From Asterella californica (lineage: Eukaryota > Streptophyta > Marchantiopsida > Marchantiales > Aytoniaceae): 64,000 nt of DNA. The translations under genes and the position numbers were made by a program. The first letter of the stretch is position 1. Every line of letters starts with the position of its first letter. Positions 43,336-54,832 of the stretch are shown in pieces. The notes under the pieces are model-generated. The model did no database searches. It saw nothing but the letters and a program-made list of their open reading frames with translations, and was not told the DNA's origin. Location: positions 21,922,001 to 21,986,000 of the forward strand of contig JAYKYS010000006.1 in NCBI GenBank assembly GCA_036924285.1. Reading direction: 5' to 3'.

Positions 43336-46300
43336 ATGGCTAACGTTAGTGATAACTTGCTTCATGATCATCATAAGTTGGATAGCACAAACTATCCAAT
43401 ATGGTGCTTCAAGGTTCAAGCCATTTTTTAGAACTACGACTTATGGGACATAGTGTTGGGTGAGGAAGAGAGACCTATCGATTCACCAGCTGCTGTCAAA
43501 GCTTGGAACAAAAGAGATCAACAAACACTTGTCATCATCAAGATGATCATAAAATACTCGCAATCAAAACAAAAGGAGCATTGGGACAACAAGAGAGGCA
43601 AGTTCAACAAACGTGACTCAGAGGGCAACCCCAACAAACCAAAACCTGGAAACTGTAACTACTATAAGAAACGTGGTCATTTCACCTAGGAGTGCAGGAA
43701 GAAGGCATTTGATCAACGTTCCAACCCCAACAACAGAGGTAACTTCGTACAGACAACTGATCACGAAGAGAAGCTGTTCTTCACTGCCATGTATACAGAC
43801 ACACATGATCAACAATGGTGGATTGATTCTGGAGCATCAAATCATATCACCTCAAAGAAGGAGTGGTTTCAGGACTTTCATCCTCTTAATGGACCAGAGA
43901 TTTGACTAGGAGATGGTAAGGGCTACCAAGTCCAGGGGGAAGGTAACATTCGTATTAAGCTACATTCAGGTCAGATAAGAACCATTGGAGGTGTCTGGTT
44001 TGTATCTGGTGTAGTGCATAATCTTCTGAGTGTTGGTAAACTTGCTGCAAACGGATTTCAACTGTCATTTGATGCACAAGGATGTTCAATTCTTGACCAA
44101 GGATCTGTTGTAGCTACAGGGCTGAAGGTTGGTCACTTGTGTGAGTTACAAGCCTTACCTTTGGTAGCTCCAGTTCTAGCTGTTGTAACAAAGACGAGCC
44201 AATTATGACATCTACGACTTGGACACTTACACTATCAGAGAATGCAAAAGTTGTTTCAGAAGAACTTAGCACTTGGTGTTTCCAAACTCGCCCCTTTAAA
44301 CACCCCATGTGAAGTTTGTCTCAGATCTAAACAAACTCGAAGGAAGTTCTTCAAGACTACTGCAACAAGAGCAACATATATCCTTCAGCTGTTACATACA
44401 GATCTCTGTGGACCTACTGAGACTATTTCGCTTGGAGGTTCTAAGTACTTTATGCTGCTTGTTGATGACTTCTCGATATACATTTGGGTTTTCTTCCTCT
44501 TAAGAAAGTCTGAAGCTCTATCGCACCTTCAACACTTTGTTAACATGGTGGAACGACAAAGTGGACAGCAAGTGAAGCAGCTACGAAGTGATAGAGGAGG
44601 AGAGTTAACTTCCAAGGCAGCTGACCAATATTTCGCTGAGAAGGGGATACTGCGGCAGTTGACTACAGCTTACACGCCTCAGCAAAATGGAGTTGTTGAA
44701 AGGAAGAACAGAACTGTTGTGGAGATGACAAGAAGCCTTCTTCTTGAGCAAGATCTTCCAAAAGACCTTTGGGTTGAAGCTGTGAATACTGCGGTTTATC
44801 TTCTCAACAGAAGTCCAACAAATGCTATGAACAACAAAACTCCATTCGAAGCTTTCACAGGGAAGAAACCAGATCTCTCTAACCTATGAATTTTTGGATG
44901 TAAAGCATATGTTTCAACTCCTCGAAAATTACTCCAAAAGTTTGATGATAGATCTCAGATCTGTACATTCATAGGATATCCAGCAAGAGAAAAGGGATAT
45001 AGGCTGTTAAATGCTGCAAGAAAGATCATCATCAGTCGAGATGTAGTATTTTTAGAGGTCCCTTCATCTCGAAATTCACAACACAATCTTTCTGACTTGC
45101 CACCTCTCTCAATCCAAACCCCTACTTCAGAAACTCCTGAAGAAGAAGCTCAAGCTCAACTAGAACCACCCACACAAGTTGAGGTTACTGATTCAGGTCC
45201 AACTACAGCAGATTCGCCTCTCATTCATCACACTACTCCAGATTCGAATCTTGTCACCCAACCAAAGAGACCTATCAGAACAAAGAAGGTTCCTGCAAGG
45301 CTAGAAGATTATATTCTCATGGCTGAAGCTCAAGGTGATGGAGAAACTATTACATTCGAGGAAGCTTTCAGTAAGGATCAATGGAGACGTGCTATGCAGG
45401 AAGAATATGATGCACTGCTCAAATAATGCAACCTGGAGCCTAGTACCTCTTCCAGCAAACGGGAAAGCACTTGGCTGTAAGTGGGTTTATAAGATCAAGA
45501 GGCATGCGGATGGAACTATTGAGAGATACAAAGCTCGCCTTGTTGCAAAAGGTTATTTGCAGACCGCAGGAGAAGATTTTCAAGAGACCTTCACACCTGT
45601 GGTAAAACTTAACCCTATCCGAGTTCTTTGTGCTCTTGCAAAACAACATGGTTGGAAGTGTCTACAAATGGATGTTAAGAATGCATTCCTTAATGGCATT
45701 CTTAAAGAAGATATCTACTTCGCAGCAACCACCTGGTTTTGTTCGTCAAGGAGGTGAACAGTTAGTGTGCAAGCTGCACAAGGCATTGTATGGTCTCAAA
45801 CAAGCTCCAAGAGCTTGGTACACAAGAATCGACACCTTCTTGAAGCAGCAAGGCTTCTCTCCTACAAGAGGTGATCCAAACTTCTATGTTTTGATTACTT
45901 CTCAAGGTATTGTGTTATTGTTACTGTTACTGTACGTGGATGACCTGATAATATCCGGAAGTAATCAAGGAGGAGTAAAGAAGATTCAGCAAGCTTTAAT
46001 GCAAGAGTTTGATATGAAGGATCTAGGACTTCTCAACTTTTGTCTTGGAGTTCAGTTTCTGGAACACAACGAAATGTTATACCTCTCTCAGGCAAGATAC
46101 ACAGAAAGTATACTTCAAGATTTCCAGATGGAGAAGTGCAAGCCTGCGCCTACTCCTATGGTTATCTCGAATGAGTGGCAAAGTTCTTCTGTTGATGATG
46201 AGCAGGCAGATGCAACAGAGTTCAGAAAGCTGATCGGGAAGTTAATTTATCTGGCTGTCACTACATGACCAGATATTTCGTTTGCAGTCAGCAAACTCAG

Positions 46301-46919
46301 TCAGAATATGAAGTCTCCCACAATTATGCATATGAGGACAGCAAAGAGAGTTTTGCGCTATCTCAGAGGAACTACCAGCTATGGGCTCAGATATAGCTCA
46401 GATAAGTCACTTGGACTTATTGGATTTACAGATGCTGATTGGGCAGGTGATTCTACAGATCGTAAATCAATGTCTGGATTCGTATTTATGCTGGGAGGAG
46501 GTGCCATCACTTGGCAGTGTAAAAAACAGCCAACTATTGCTTTATCCTCCTCTGAAGCAGAATATCGTGGCCTGTGTAATGCAGCACGAGAGGCCATTTG
46601 GCTAAGATAGATGTTGGAGGATGTAGGTGTCAACCAAGACACTCCAACAGTAATCTGGACTGATAGCATGAGTGCAATAGCATTGGCGAAAAATCCAATG
46701 CATCATGCTAGAACAAAGCACATTGAAGTGCAAGTCCACTTTATCAGGAAGAAAATAATTTCGAGAGAGGTTGTTACTCAATGGGTAACAACTGATGACC
46801 AAACTGCTGATATATTCACCAAGCCTTTGTCTTCAGACAGGTTTCAAAAATTGAGACTTGAACTTGGTGTATATTCAGTACCACTGACATTAATAGGGGG
46901 TGTTAAAGATAATGTCTAG
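43336..46919 (+). pseudogene. Copia-4 Gag-Pol remnant
   Basis: ATG 43336 starts a Gag whose central part is deleted: it joins an early NYPIWCFK block to a basic tail and a degenerate zinc knuckle (CNYYKKRGHFT-stop-EC, 43650-43690). Protease WWIDSGASNHIT is near 43818. Integrase has HTDLCGPTET, SDRGGEL and GVVERKNR (44390-44730). Reverse transcriptase has YVDD at 45933-45944. RNase H has TDADWAGD near 46430 and ends about 46919. Stops at 43429, 43687, 43903, 44206, 44887, 46266 and 46608, and frameshifts near 45424 and 45720, inactivate it. Most stops look like CGA-to-TGA or TGG-to-TAG/TGA changes. Confidence 0.9.
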
Positions 46920-47142
46920 TCTACAGTCACCTCTAATAGTCACATCTATAGTCATCTCTATAGTCTCTCTATAGTCACCTCTTTAGGCACATCTCTATGA
47001 CTAATGACTGACTAGTGACTAACCTCTTGTCCATAGGTTAGAGTATATAACAACCCACCCTTGGGAGATGATGAGTCGACTGATCCCTTTACTGATATAA
47101 CTTCTACAGTGAAGAGTATTCACTTAGTTTGGTTCTTTAACA
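46901..47142 (+). repeat. Copia-4 3' LTR
   Basis: This 242-bp partner of 42635-42865 carries one extra 11-bp TATAGTCATCTC-like unit and a few substitutions. Confidence 0.93.
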
Positions 47143-48061
47143 GTCTCGTGAGTTGTTTCATGATCACAGTTTACGTTGAACTATTAGTCCTCATCCTATA
47201 CAGATCTTCACATTCATCACGTCCAGGCAAAATTTTGAAAGTGAAATAATGGACCTGGATGTACATGTATACTCAAGGAAACTGGTAGTACCACATGAGC
47301 AGCTGGATATCGCTCAAACCTGCACTAAGTTTGACTGATTTCTAACAAGAAAACATGAGAAACAAACAGAAGTTCAATTCGCGCTTCTTTGGAGAACCAT
47401 GCCAGTAGATCTATTACATAAACAGTTAGCCATACGATGCGTCTCTATACCTACCAGCTAGCTTTCAATTAAGTTAATTTCTGTCTGACTTTGATCTACT
47501 TCGTGTTGTTTCGATTGTCTAGTAGTCGAACTTTCTTTCTTCTCTGAACCTTCGGTAACCATGACACATTGACTAAGGTACTTGTAAATCTACAACCTCC
47601 TCATGATCAAGACGCGCTGAATTTGAAGACGAGCATAATTCACCTTGGCGTTCATACTTCAAGTTACTGCCTGCAGCAGTGAGCGTGAACAAGCAATACC
47701 TGGTCTATTCTTCATTGCTAGGTACGATACTAGAGGCTAGCCCTCAGACTTTGCATTTCACGTAAAAAGAGTCGAGAGCTCTTGTATACAGTGTAATTCC
47801 ATATCAAATATTCCAAAAAGAACAAATTATATATGTGCACATATAATACGAATGAGATTTATTATACCACTGTGTAAGTTCAGAAATTTGGTAAATCATT
47901 GTTTAAGTTATGTTTAAGAACAGAAAATTGATATGTCACTTTGCAAGTTTGGTTGAAACATGAACTAGTAGCTTGACTAGATTCTATTGTAACACAGGAC
48001 AAGAGCTCTGGGTCTTCCGTTCTTATATCAGTCAATCATGAGTTACTCATTTTTTGTTCAG
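47143..48061. other. Intergenic sequence right of Copia-4
   Basis: No gene or repeat recognised. The right end (48047-48061, a T-rich tract ending CAG) looks like a splice acceptor for the possible exon that follows. Confidence 0.35.
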
Positions 48062-48752
48062 GTGGAACCATTCTAGCAAAATCGACAAAATTAACCTGTG
48101 CAAGATTGTATACTCGAGGACCCCGGTCGCGGAAGATGACCAGCGTGGAGAGCTAGAGGTGACAAGCAATTCTCTCTTTCACTAGGAGAATTTCAACTCC
48201 CTCACAACCGCAGCTGGCTACCAAAGCTACAAACTGGAAAGGGAGTTGCATGATCAATGGGCTAAACAGAATGCCCAGCTTTTGATCGTTCGACTCGAGA
48301 AGCTAAAGCAAGGTGATTATACTGATCTTGTAACTAGCAGAAGTTGGCAAACTTACATGATTCAGACCTGTAAGTAGTTTAGAATCTCATCTGCTAGCTG
48401 GTTGCTGGGCATATGTTTGTTTCTTAGAATTTGTACTTAGTGAGCAAATGAGGTACTCGTAAGTAGCAGTCTCGTCTCTCTTGTTGCACAAGTGGTTCAT
48501 TTGTTCTCCTCCAGCATCATGTGCACTTGACTCTTAACGTCTCTAGCAGAGCTGGCTAAGAAGAAGGCGAACTCTAAGATTTTGACCCAGAATACAGAGC
48601 ATTTATGCCACATCGATTCGCCTCTCACAGAACAAGAAATCCCAAGCGAACAACTGAAAAAAAAACAGTCTTGGAGAGGCTGTGGAAAAAGTCGATCCTC
48701 AGCCGGAGTCAACTCTTATGAACGAGCTTGTCGATTAACATTCAGTAGGTAG
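48062..48752 (+). pseudogene. Possible two-exon host gene fragment with an in-frame stop
   Basis: A T-rich acceptor (TTTTTTGTTCAG) precedes a frame at 48062-48369 that is open except for one TAG at 48183. It contains a helical, coiled-coil-like stretch (ERELHDQWAKQNAQLLIVRLEKL). It ends at a consensus donor, GTAAGT, at 48370. An acceptor at 48545-48546 starts a second exon (48547-48752) that is open in the matching phase for 68 codons and ends in TAG. The continuity of phase supports a real gene, but I recognise no family. The stop suggests decay. Confidence 0.33.
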
Positions 48753-48838
48753 AGACTTATACATTCAGTAGAACACAGATTTACTACACATATGCATAGT
48801 ATTAGTGCACGTCGACGTCTGACCCCTCAGAGACAATA

Positions 48839-49216
48839 GGGGGTGTCAAAGTTCAGAGGAAATATTCTTAAACAGCGGAGAGGTAACTGTTCGTAAAATT
48901 ATCATAGATAACTTTGTATATAAGCGCGACTCATTCTGGATCGCTCCTGTGATTGTGTATCATGATTTATCATTGAATTTTTTTCATTGTGTACACTCAT
49001 AACAATGGAAAATCCATTGCCAAAAAATTGAGTGAAACGAGTGAAAAGCCGTTATGAAAAAGTCCGCGGTGTTTTCTTGCAGGTATCTCCGGAAGTACCC
49101 GCATGAAACAATGGCCAAGGTCTATCCAACTTTGCCCGTGCGTTCTCAAGCAAATTGTGATAACTTGTCTCCGTGTGCTTAGACGGGAAGAAGTTGTAAC
49201 TCACTTTGACACCCCC
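48839..49216 (+). mobile_element. MITE family A, copy 2
   Basis: This 378-bp element has the same ends (GGGGGTGTCAAAGTT left, AACTCACTTTGACACCCCC-type right) and a long internal match to the reverse complement of 41223-41587. Flanks are CAATA and TAATA, a 5-bp target duplication with one change. Internal differences and indels show the copies are not recent twins. Confidence 0.88.
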
Positions 49217-49221
49217 TAATA

Positions 49222-50396
49222 TACGCACTGTTAATACTGTTGTGTCATAGTGACAACTAGTGTACATAGCACCGACAAATTATGCTTTTATCTATCTATT
49301 AACCAAAACTGGACTATAATAGTTTTTTGGACTATTCGAAATAATTTTGAGAATATTTACCAAGACAAGTTTCTAGTAAGTTCTTGGTACCTCTTATTTC
49401 TTTTAAATTTCCTTACATTGAACAATGATAACTTTAGCATCTATCTCAATACTTACATGAGTTTTGAACTCCAAAGATAGTATCTTGCGCTACTTATATA
49501 TTTAAGCATTATTAATTTACTGTAGCTATTCAATCAATTGCCGATGGAACATAGTTGTTTGATACTAACTAGTATCAACTTAATTATATATCAAGAAACG
49601 CATCCAACGCAAAGTAGGAGCCAGAGATAAAAATGAACGAACATTGTGCTATTAAAGATTTTTCTTATTACAGCTCATCTAAATTCAGGGTTCAGGGTAA
49701 ATCAAAATTACAAGCAAAAAACTGGAACTTTTGAAATTACTGAAATTTTATTTAAATAATTTATATAAACTTTAAATAAAACTAAAATTATTGAAACAAC
49801 CAGTTGAGATCGAAACTGAATCACGAAAATTCCTTTCATAATTTAAACTTGGAATACCGTCCGAACCTTGTAACAGGACCAAGTTGCTTTCTGGATATCG
49901 TAGTGATAAATCCTAGATAGATAGTTGAGGATATATACGCGAGTGAAGAGATGAAGTAAACAGACTCCTAGTAAGTAAGAACGCTTTTCTCCACAAGATG
50001 AGATAGCCTCGTGTTGTCTGTTTTCACTCACTTCTGACCCAAAGAAATACTTTCTAGGCCTGCCCGCGAAACTTCTGAAACTGGACCGACTGACTGAAGA
50101 AGCACAGTGCACGTGAAAAAGTCTTTTTCACATGTACTTGTGAGCGAAAGCTTTGTGGGAAAAAGTTCAGTTTTTACAGCGTTGAGTGAGCAAAACGTAG
50201 AGAATAGTAAGGTTTTTAGATAATTTTTAAGGAGAGGTAAATCATGTGGATAAACTATCAAAAGAATGAATCAATTTGAAAGAGCCAGACATGCAAAAAG
50301 AATAACGTATGCCATAATATGGATTGAGCGGAACTTGGAAAAATAGATCTTAAATTGTTTTACAAATATAGTTCTGAGTAAAATAGAAATAAAAAG
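49222..50396. other. A+T-rich intergenic sequence
   Basis: Short ORFs only; nothing recognised. Confidence 0.4.
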
Positions 50397-50426
50397 ACAT
50401 TCTTTATTTTTTAAAATAAAGAATGT
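50397..50426. repeat. Perfect 14-bp inverted repeat (hairpin)
   Basis: ACATTCTTTATTTT and its exact reverse complement are separated by 2 nt. There is no nearby gene; chance in A+T-rich DNA is possible, but the arms include mixed bases. Confidence 0.75.
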
Positions 50427-50838
50427 TCATCTTCTCTCGTCAGTACGTAGTGCACTCGTAAAACCGATGAATCATTTCAGTGAACTCTAACACATCTCTC
50501 TTTTAGATGATATAAAATACTTGATAGGACTACATGAGACTCAGGAAAATTGACAACCTAACTACCGTGCGTGTCGGTAACATGCAAACTTGGGTACTCT
50601 AATGTTATTTAATTTTGTTCAAAAATTAGAAGCTTTTCAGTTAAAGCAAACTGGAGATCGATAGGTGTGGAATTCAAATTGAATCGAATGGAACTCCAAC
50701 TGAAATTCAAGTATGTTGTCTTTATAACACAGAATCTGCGATCACCATGCACTTTTCAGTCTTCAACGTCTCTCTATCAGTGACATATCCAGTGATATAT
50801 TTCCTACTATTAAGTTAAACATTGATTACTCTACTTAA

Positions 50839-51204
50839 TAGCATCTCCAATCATACAGAGATAAAGACCTCTTTATCTCTAATTTACAATGAAGAGTGAA
50901 AGATTTTTATCTTTAAGTGGAGGAATTTCTCCACTCGCATTCTTTAAATGGATCCCTAAATAATATCAAAAACTCAAACCTTTTGAAAACTACTAAAAAA
51001 TTGTTTCTCAAACTGTTTGATGTGGAGTTAAGAGGTCTTTATTGCAATCTTTAAGTTAAGGAAGCGTAGTAACTTTTAGAGAATCCTGTAAATTAAAAAC
51101 TAAAGATCAACTCTGTAAAGGTTTTCCCCTAACTGGCTCTAACTGGCTCTAACTGGCTCTAACTGGTTAGAGTAGCCTTTAAAGACCCACGGTGGAGATG
51201 CTCT
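50839..51204 (+). mobile_element. MITE family B, copy A
   Basis: Ends are TAGCATCTCC and GGAGATGCTCT (inverted), with TTAA on both sides (50835-50838 and 51205-51208). The interior matches the reverse complement of 54305-54832 over at least 200 bp, for example the blocks ATCARAAACTCAAACCTT and AATCTTTAAGTTA. It has no coding capacity. Confidence 0.78.
51130..51166. repeat. 10-bp tandem repeat (TAACTGGCTC), about 3.6 units
   Basis: Three perfect units and a partial fourth lie inside MITE family B copy A. Copy B lacks them, so the array grew after the copies diverged. Confidence 0.92.
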
Positions 51205-51208
51205 TTAA

Positions 51209-54200
51209 GAGTTCTCTGTAACAAAAGCTCTTCATGAATGAAGAAAGTGTAAAAGCTTGAACTTGAAGGGTATTTCCTTGTCTTGCATTCAAATTTCAAA
51301 ACCTCACGCCAACGGCTTACCGATAGAAGAGTATATGTATATCCGAGTAAATGTAACTAGTTTGGAACTTTCTAAACTCCCGGTCCCCTAGAAATATACC
51401 TGGTAATTATTAGGAGTAATACAATTTGCGGGTGGGCTGTCTAACCATAATTATACCCAAAATACTTTTGCTTATAAAGTTCGTCCAGTGAATCTCTTGA
51501 GTAAAGATTTCAAGCAACGCTCTCCAAGAGATTTGGGTTACATGATGTGATTCACTAATAATTGACAATCCATGATTGAGAAATGCTGAAACGAAGTTCT
51601 TGTGGTTCAATGGGAAAAACACTATCTTCTCTAACCTAAAGGACATGAGAGGAAAAATACTAATATTCCTTTCCTTGCTTTTATACGCGCACTCGAAGTG
51701 TTCAACCCCAAAGCGAAAGGAAATTTAAAGCGATTAATCCTTGCAACCCCGGGGAAAAATATCAGAAACTAAGTTTGTTGTGGGAGTAAATGTTCATCTA
51801 CTTTTTATTAACGTTCATTCATCCACGGATCAAAACTACAAGAAGAAATAAGTACCAGTACGGTAATAATATGGTGATTGATATATAATTTTTGGCACCA
51901 TATATACTTTTTAGGTTTGTCCAATCTCTAATTTCGAATTATAACTATACAATTTCGTGAAAATTGAGATGGAAAATTGTGATGGATGTCTCTAAAAGAA
52001 TAAGAATTCCTTATTCTCATTGACTTTTGTAATCAAATCCTCTTCCATGTGGTGCAAGGGGACGAAGAGGCTCGTTAATAAATAAAATTTTCTTGAGGTG
52101 ACACAGCGAGCTCGACTCTAGCCAAACTTTATTTCAGAATGGAAAGTTACTGAGAGCATGACCTGATATTACCTCAGTAGACCAGTCCAAGTTCAAAGAA
52201 CTCAATGTACGGAATTTACATACATATATTCTCAGGTATCTTTATAGTATAATATATATATATATATTACTTTCCTTCCTTTTAGAGCTGTTTACGCCAT
52301 GGAGCTTTACTAGCACTTTAAGACTCTCAATTTAAGACTCTCAAGTTTGATAGGAGACCACGAATACTTTATAAATTATTGGAGGAAATTTTACCTGAAA
52401 TATGAATAGAAAAGGAAAGATGGAGTCATATTTTCCTGCAGTAAATGTCAATACGTACACTACTACTAGCTGTAGGTCTGGATTCCGTACGCGTTGGCAT
52501 GGGAACCTTTTGTTCCCAGTCACTCTCCCCAAATGCCCACTACAGTAGAGGGTGGGTGAGCCTCAGTTTGTAGAGGGGCGACGCAGTTTCTATGGCAGGC
52601 AGAGGAAAGGTACCTAGCAAGCATGCAGAACTTCGAAAAGCAAAAAGATGAAAACGGAAAATAAATTAATAAAATAAGTTAAGCTTTTTATGCGGATAAG
52701 AACATTTATGAAGGGGTAGTACGGTATCTGTGAACAAAGCTAGCTTCTTGCTCAACGATATCGATGACACCCTCGTTGCTGATAAGAACAATGGATGAAG
52801 TTGATCGCTTGTGCCTCTATTGTTTATGGCCAAAGGATCAGGAGGTGATCTTGGAGCCACTGACGGTGATATGTCGTCCACTGGCGATCGGACTTGGTAA
52901 TGTTTCAATCCAGATTAATGCCTACACTGCTACGGGCAACGCTTCAATGCATCGGGACTGTATACCGAAATCAGGTCCCCGTGAACGGGACCTCCAAACT
53001 TCATGCTCTCTTTACTGATATGCAGCTAGCTGCTTCACTTTGGAATCCTGCTAGGACTAGACATCGTTGAGAAAAAACATCAAGGTAAAAGGGCTCGCTC
53101 GCTCACATGTACGTATGGGACGTTCGGAGTCCGGACCCTGAATTCGGTCGTGATATAATCAAAGATCCGACGAGAGAACTTTATGATTGATGGGAATTTG
53201 AGTGATAGTTCATGTCGGAAGTTGATTCCTGGCAGTTGTATACAGATCTAGGTGGCCCTTTAATTTGTAGCTCCAGGATATAGGTATCTACTGATGGTAG
53301 GATCATACATCAACACAGCTTGCTCCTACGCGTGCTGCTTTCTGCACCAGAAGTTCAAGGCTTCTTCAGCTCTTCAAAAGCCAGAATTACCTTCTTCGGT
53401 GGATGATGTCCATGAGTTGGTCTGATGACAATTATCCACATATCGCTTTCTCTTGCAACTGGGCATGGACGCAACGTGTAAGCTGAGGGCAGAAGGTACG
53501 GTACAGAAGATAGGTCCTGGAGCACGATGAGATAATGTACCCGATTTGCTGCCACAGTTCGATCGCAAGATATTCATATGACTTCAGATAAGTATTAAGC
53601 AAGTTGTTTGAGCTACAAAAGCTCCTGCAGCTGAATAGAATGAAGGTGCTAAGACTAACGTACAAATATAGATCGGCTCGATGAGTGCTTCTATTATCAT
53701 GCTGTTGATAGTTAACCTACACCTGCAATTGAGTATCGTATATAGCATTGAAAGACGCTGCTAAAGTCTCATTGACATGTTCATTATGGAACCTACCGTA
53801 GTAAAGTTGCATCTCCAAAGCAACAGTGGACCTCGTTGACTTCTCTCCACTTTTCAGCGTAGAAGCTTAATATATAGTGATCATGGATCAGTCTACAATG
53901 ATATGATTTTATTTTTCAAGTCTACAGTACAACAACAGTCTGAGAGTTTCAACTGCTCCACAGACGTCACTAATCAAGGAGCTACCTCCTCCTTGAAGCG
54001 TCTGTACTTCAGGATATCTGACATGAAATCCCGAAAGAAAGCCCGTAGTGAACTTGTGGTCAGTTTCGAAGTTTGCCTTGACGATCAGGTGTGGATCATA
54101 TCCGTTTCTTATCGGAACATATCACAGTAACTTAAAGTCGTAGTACCTTATCCGCTCGAAAAACTACCATAGTCCACATGAGCAATTACGATATCATGTC

Positions 54201-54304
54201 ACATGTGATGGGCGTACTCTGTCCATTAATGCATGAGAAGACGAGAAAACGGCTCGTACACCGTATGAGCCTTACAATCCGAGAGTATGTTACACAAAAC
54301 TCTT
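51209..54304. other. Three kilobases without a recognised gene
   Basis: It contains a (TA)n tract at about 52250-52268 and scattered short ORFs. The frame 53903-54130 has a T-rich acceptor-like sequence before it and could be a small exon, but no domain or partner exon is evident. Confidence 0.35.
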
Positions 54305-54832
54305 AGAGCATTTCCACCGACGGTCATTCCTAAACACTCCACTCCCTTCTGTTCCATATTCGGGATTGGTTTAGGACTGAGAAACCAGGTTAAGGAAAAA
54401 GGAAATATAAACTCTGGACTGTTTTACGAGGAAATCGTGTTAGCCTATTTTAGAAACACTGTTTAAAGATTATGGTTTATCAAATTAGTATATAAAAAAA
54501 TCATGAAAGATAAAATGTCTTGCCTGATAATCCATTGTAGAACCCTTCCCACCGCTCATCTTTGTACTAGTCTCTAATTATATAATTCTTAACAGCTCAC
54601 GCGCTTCTCTAACTTAAAGATTACAACAAAGATTGCTTAACCTCAAATCAAACCGTTTGAATAACAATTTCTGGTAGTTTTGAGAAGGTTTGAGTTTCTG
54701 ATATTCTTTAGAGACTCATTTAAAAAGTACTGTGGGAAATTATCACCTTTATAGATAAATATCCTTCACTATTTTGTAATGTGTAAATTAGACATAAGGA
54801 GGTCTTTCTTGCTATACGGATGAAGATGCTCT
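54305..54832 (-). mobile_element. MITE family B, copy B
   Basis: Ends are AGAGCATTTCCACC and GGATGAAGATGCTCT (imperfect inverted). The right half (about 54590-54800) matches the reverse complement of 50839-51070. The left interior is longer and different. No clear target duplication. It lies 3.1 kb from copy A in opposite orientation. Confidence 0.7.

Larger units (their letters stand above)
42635..47142 (+). mobile_element. Copia-4: nearly complete, inactivated Ty1/copia element
   Basis: LTRs at 42635-42865 and 46901-47142 begin TGTTAAAGATAATGTC and end CTTTAACA. A primer site (TGGTATCAGAGC, 42866-42877) and a purine tract (AATAGGGGG, 46892-46900) abut them. Flanks read ATCTC (42630-42634) and GTCTC (47143-47147), a probable 5-bp target duplication with one change. 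The LTRs differ by a few substitutions and an 11-bp indel, so the insertion is moderately recent but older than Copia-1. Most of Gag is deleted, and nonsense codons and frameshifts break Pol. Confidence 0.93.
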
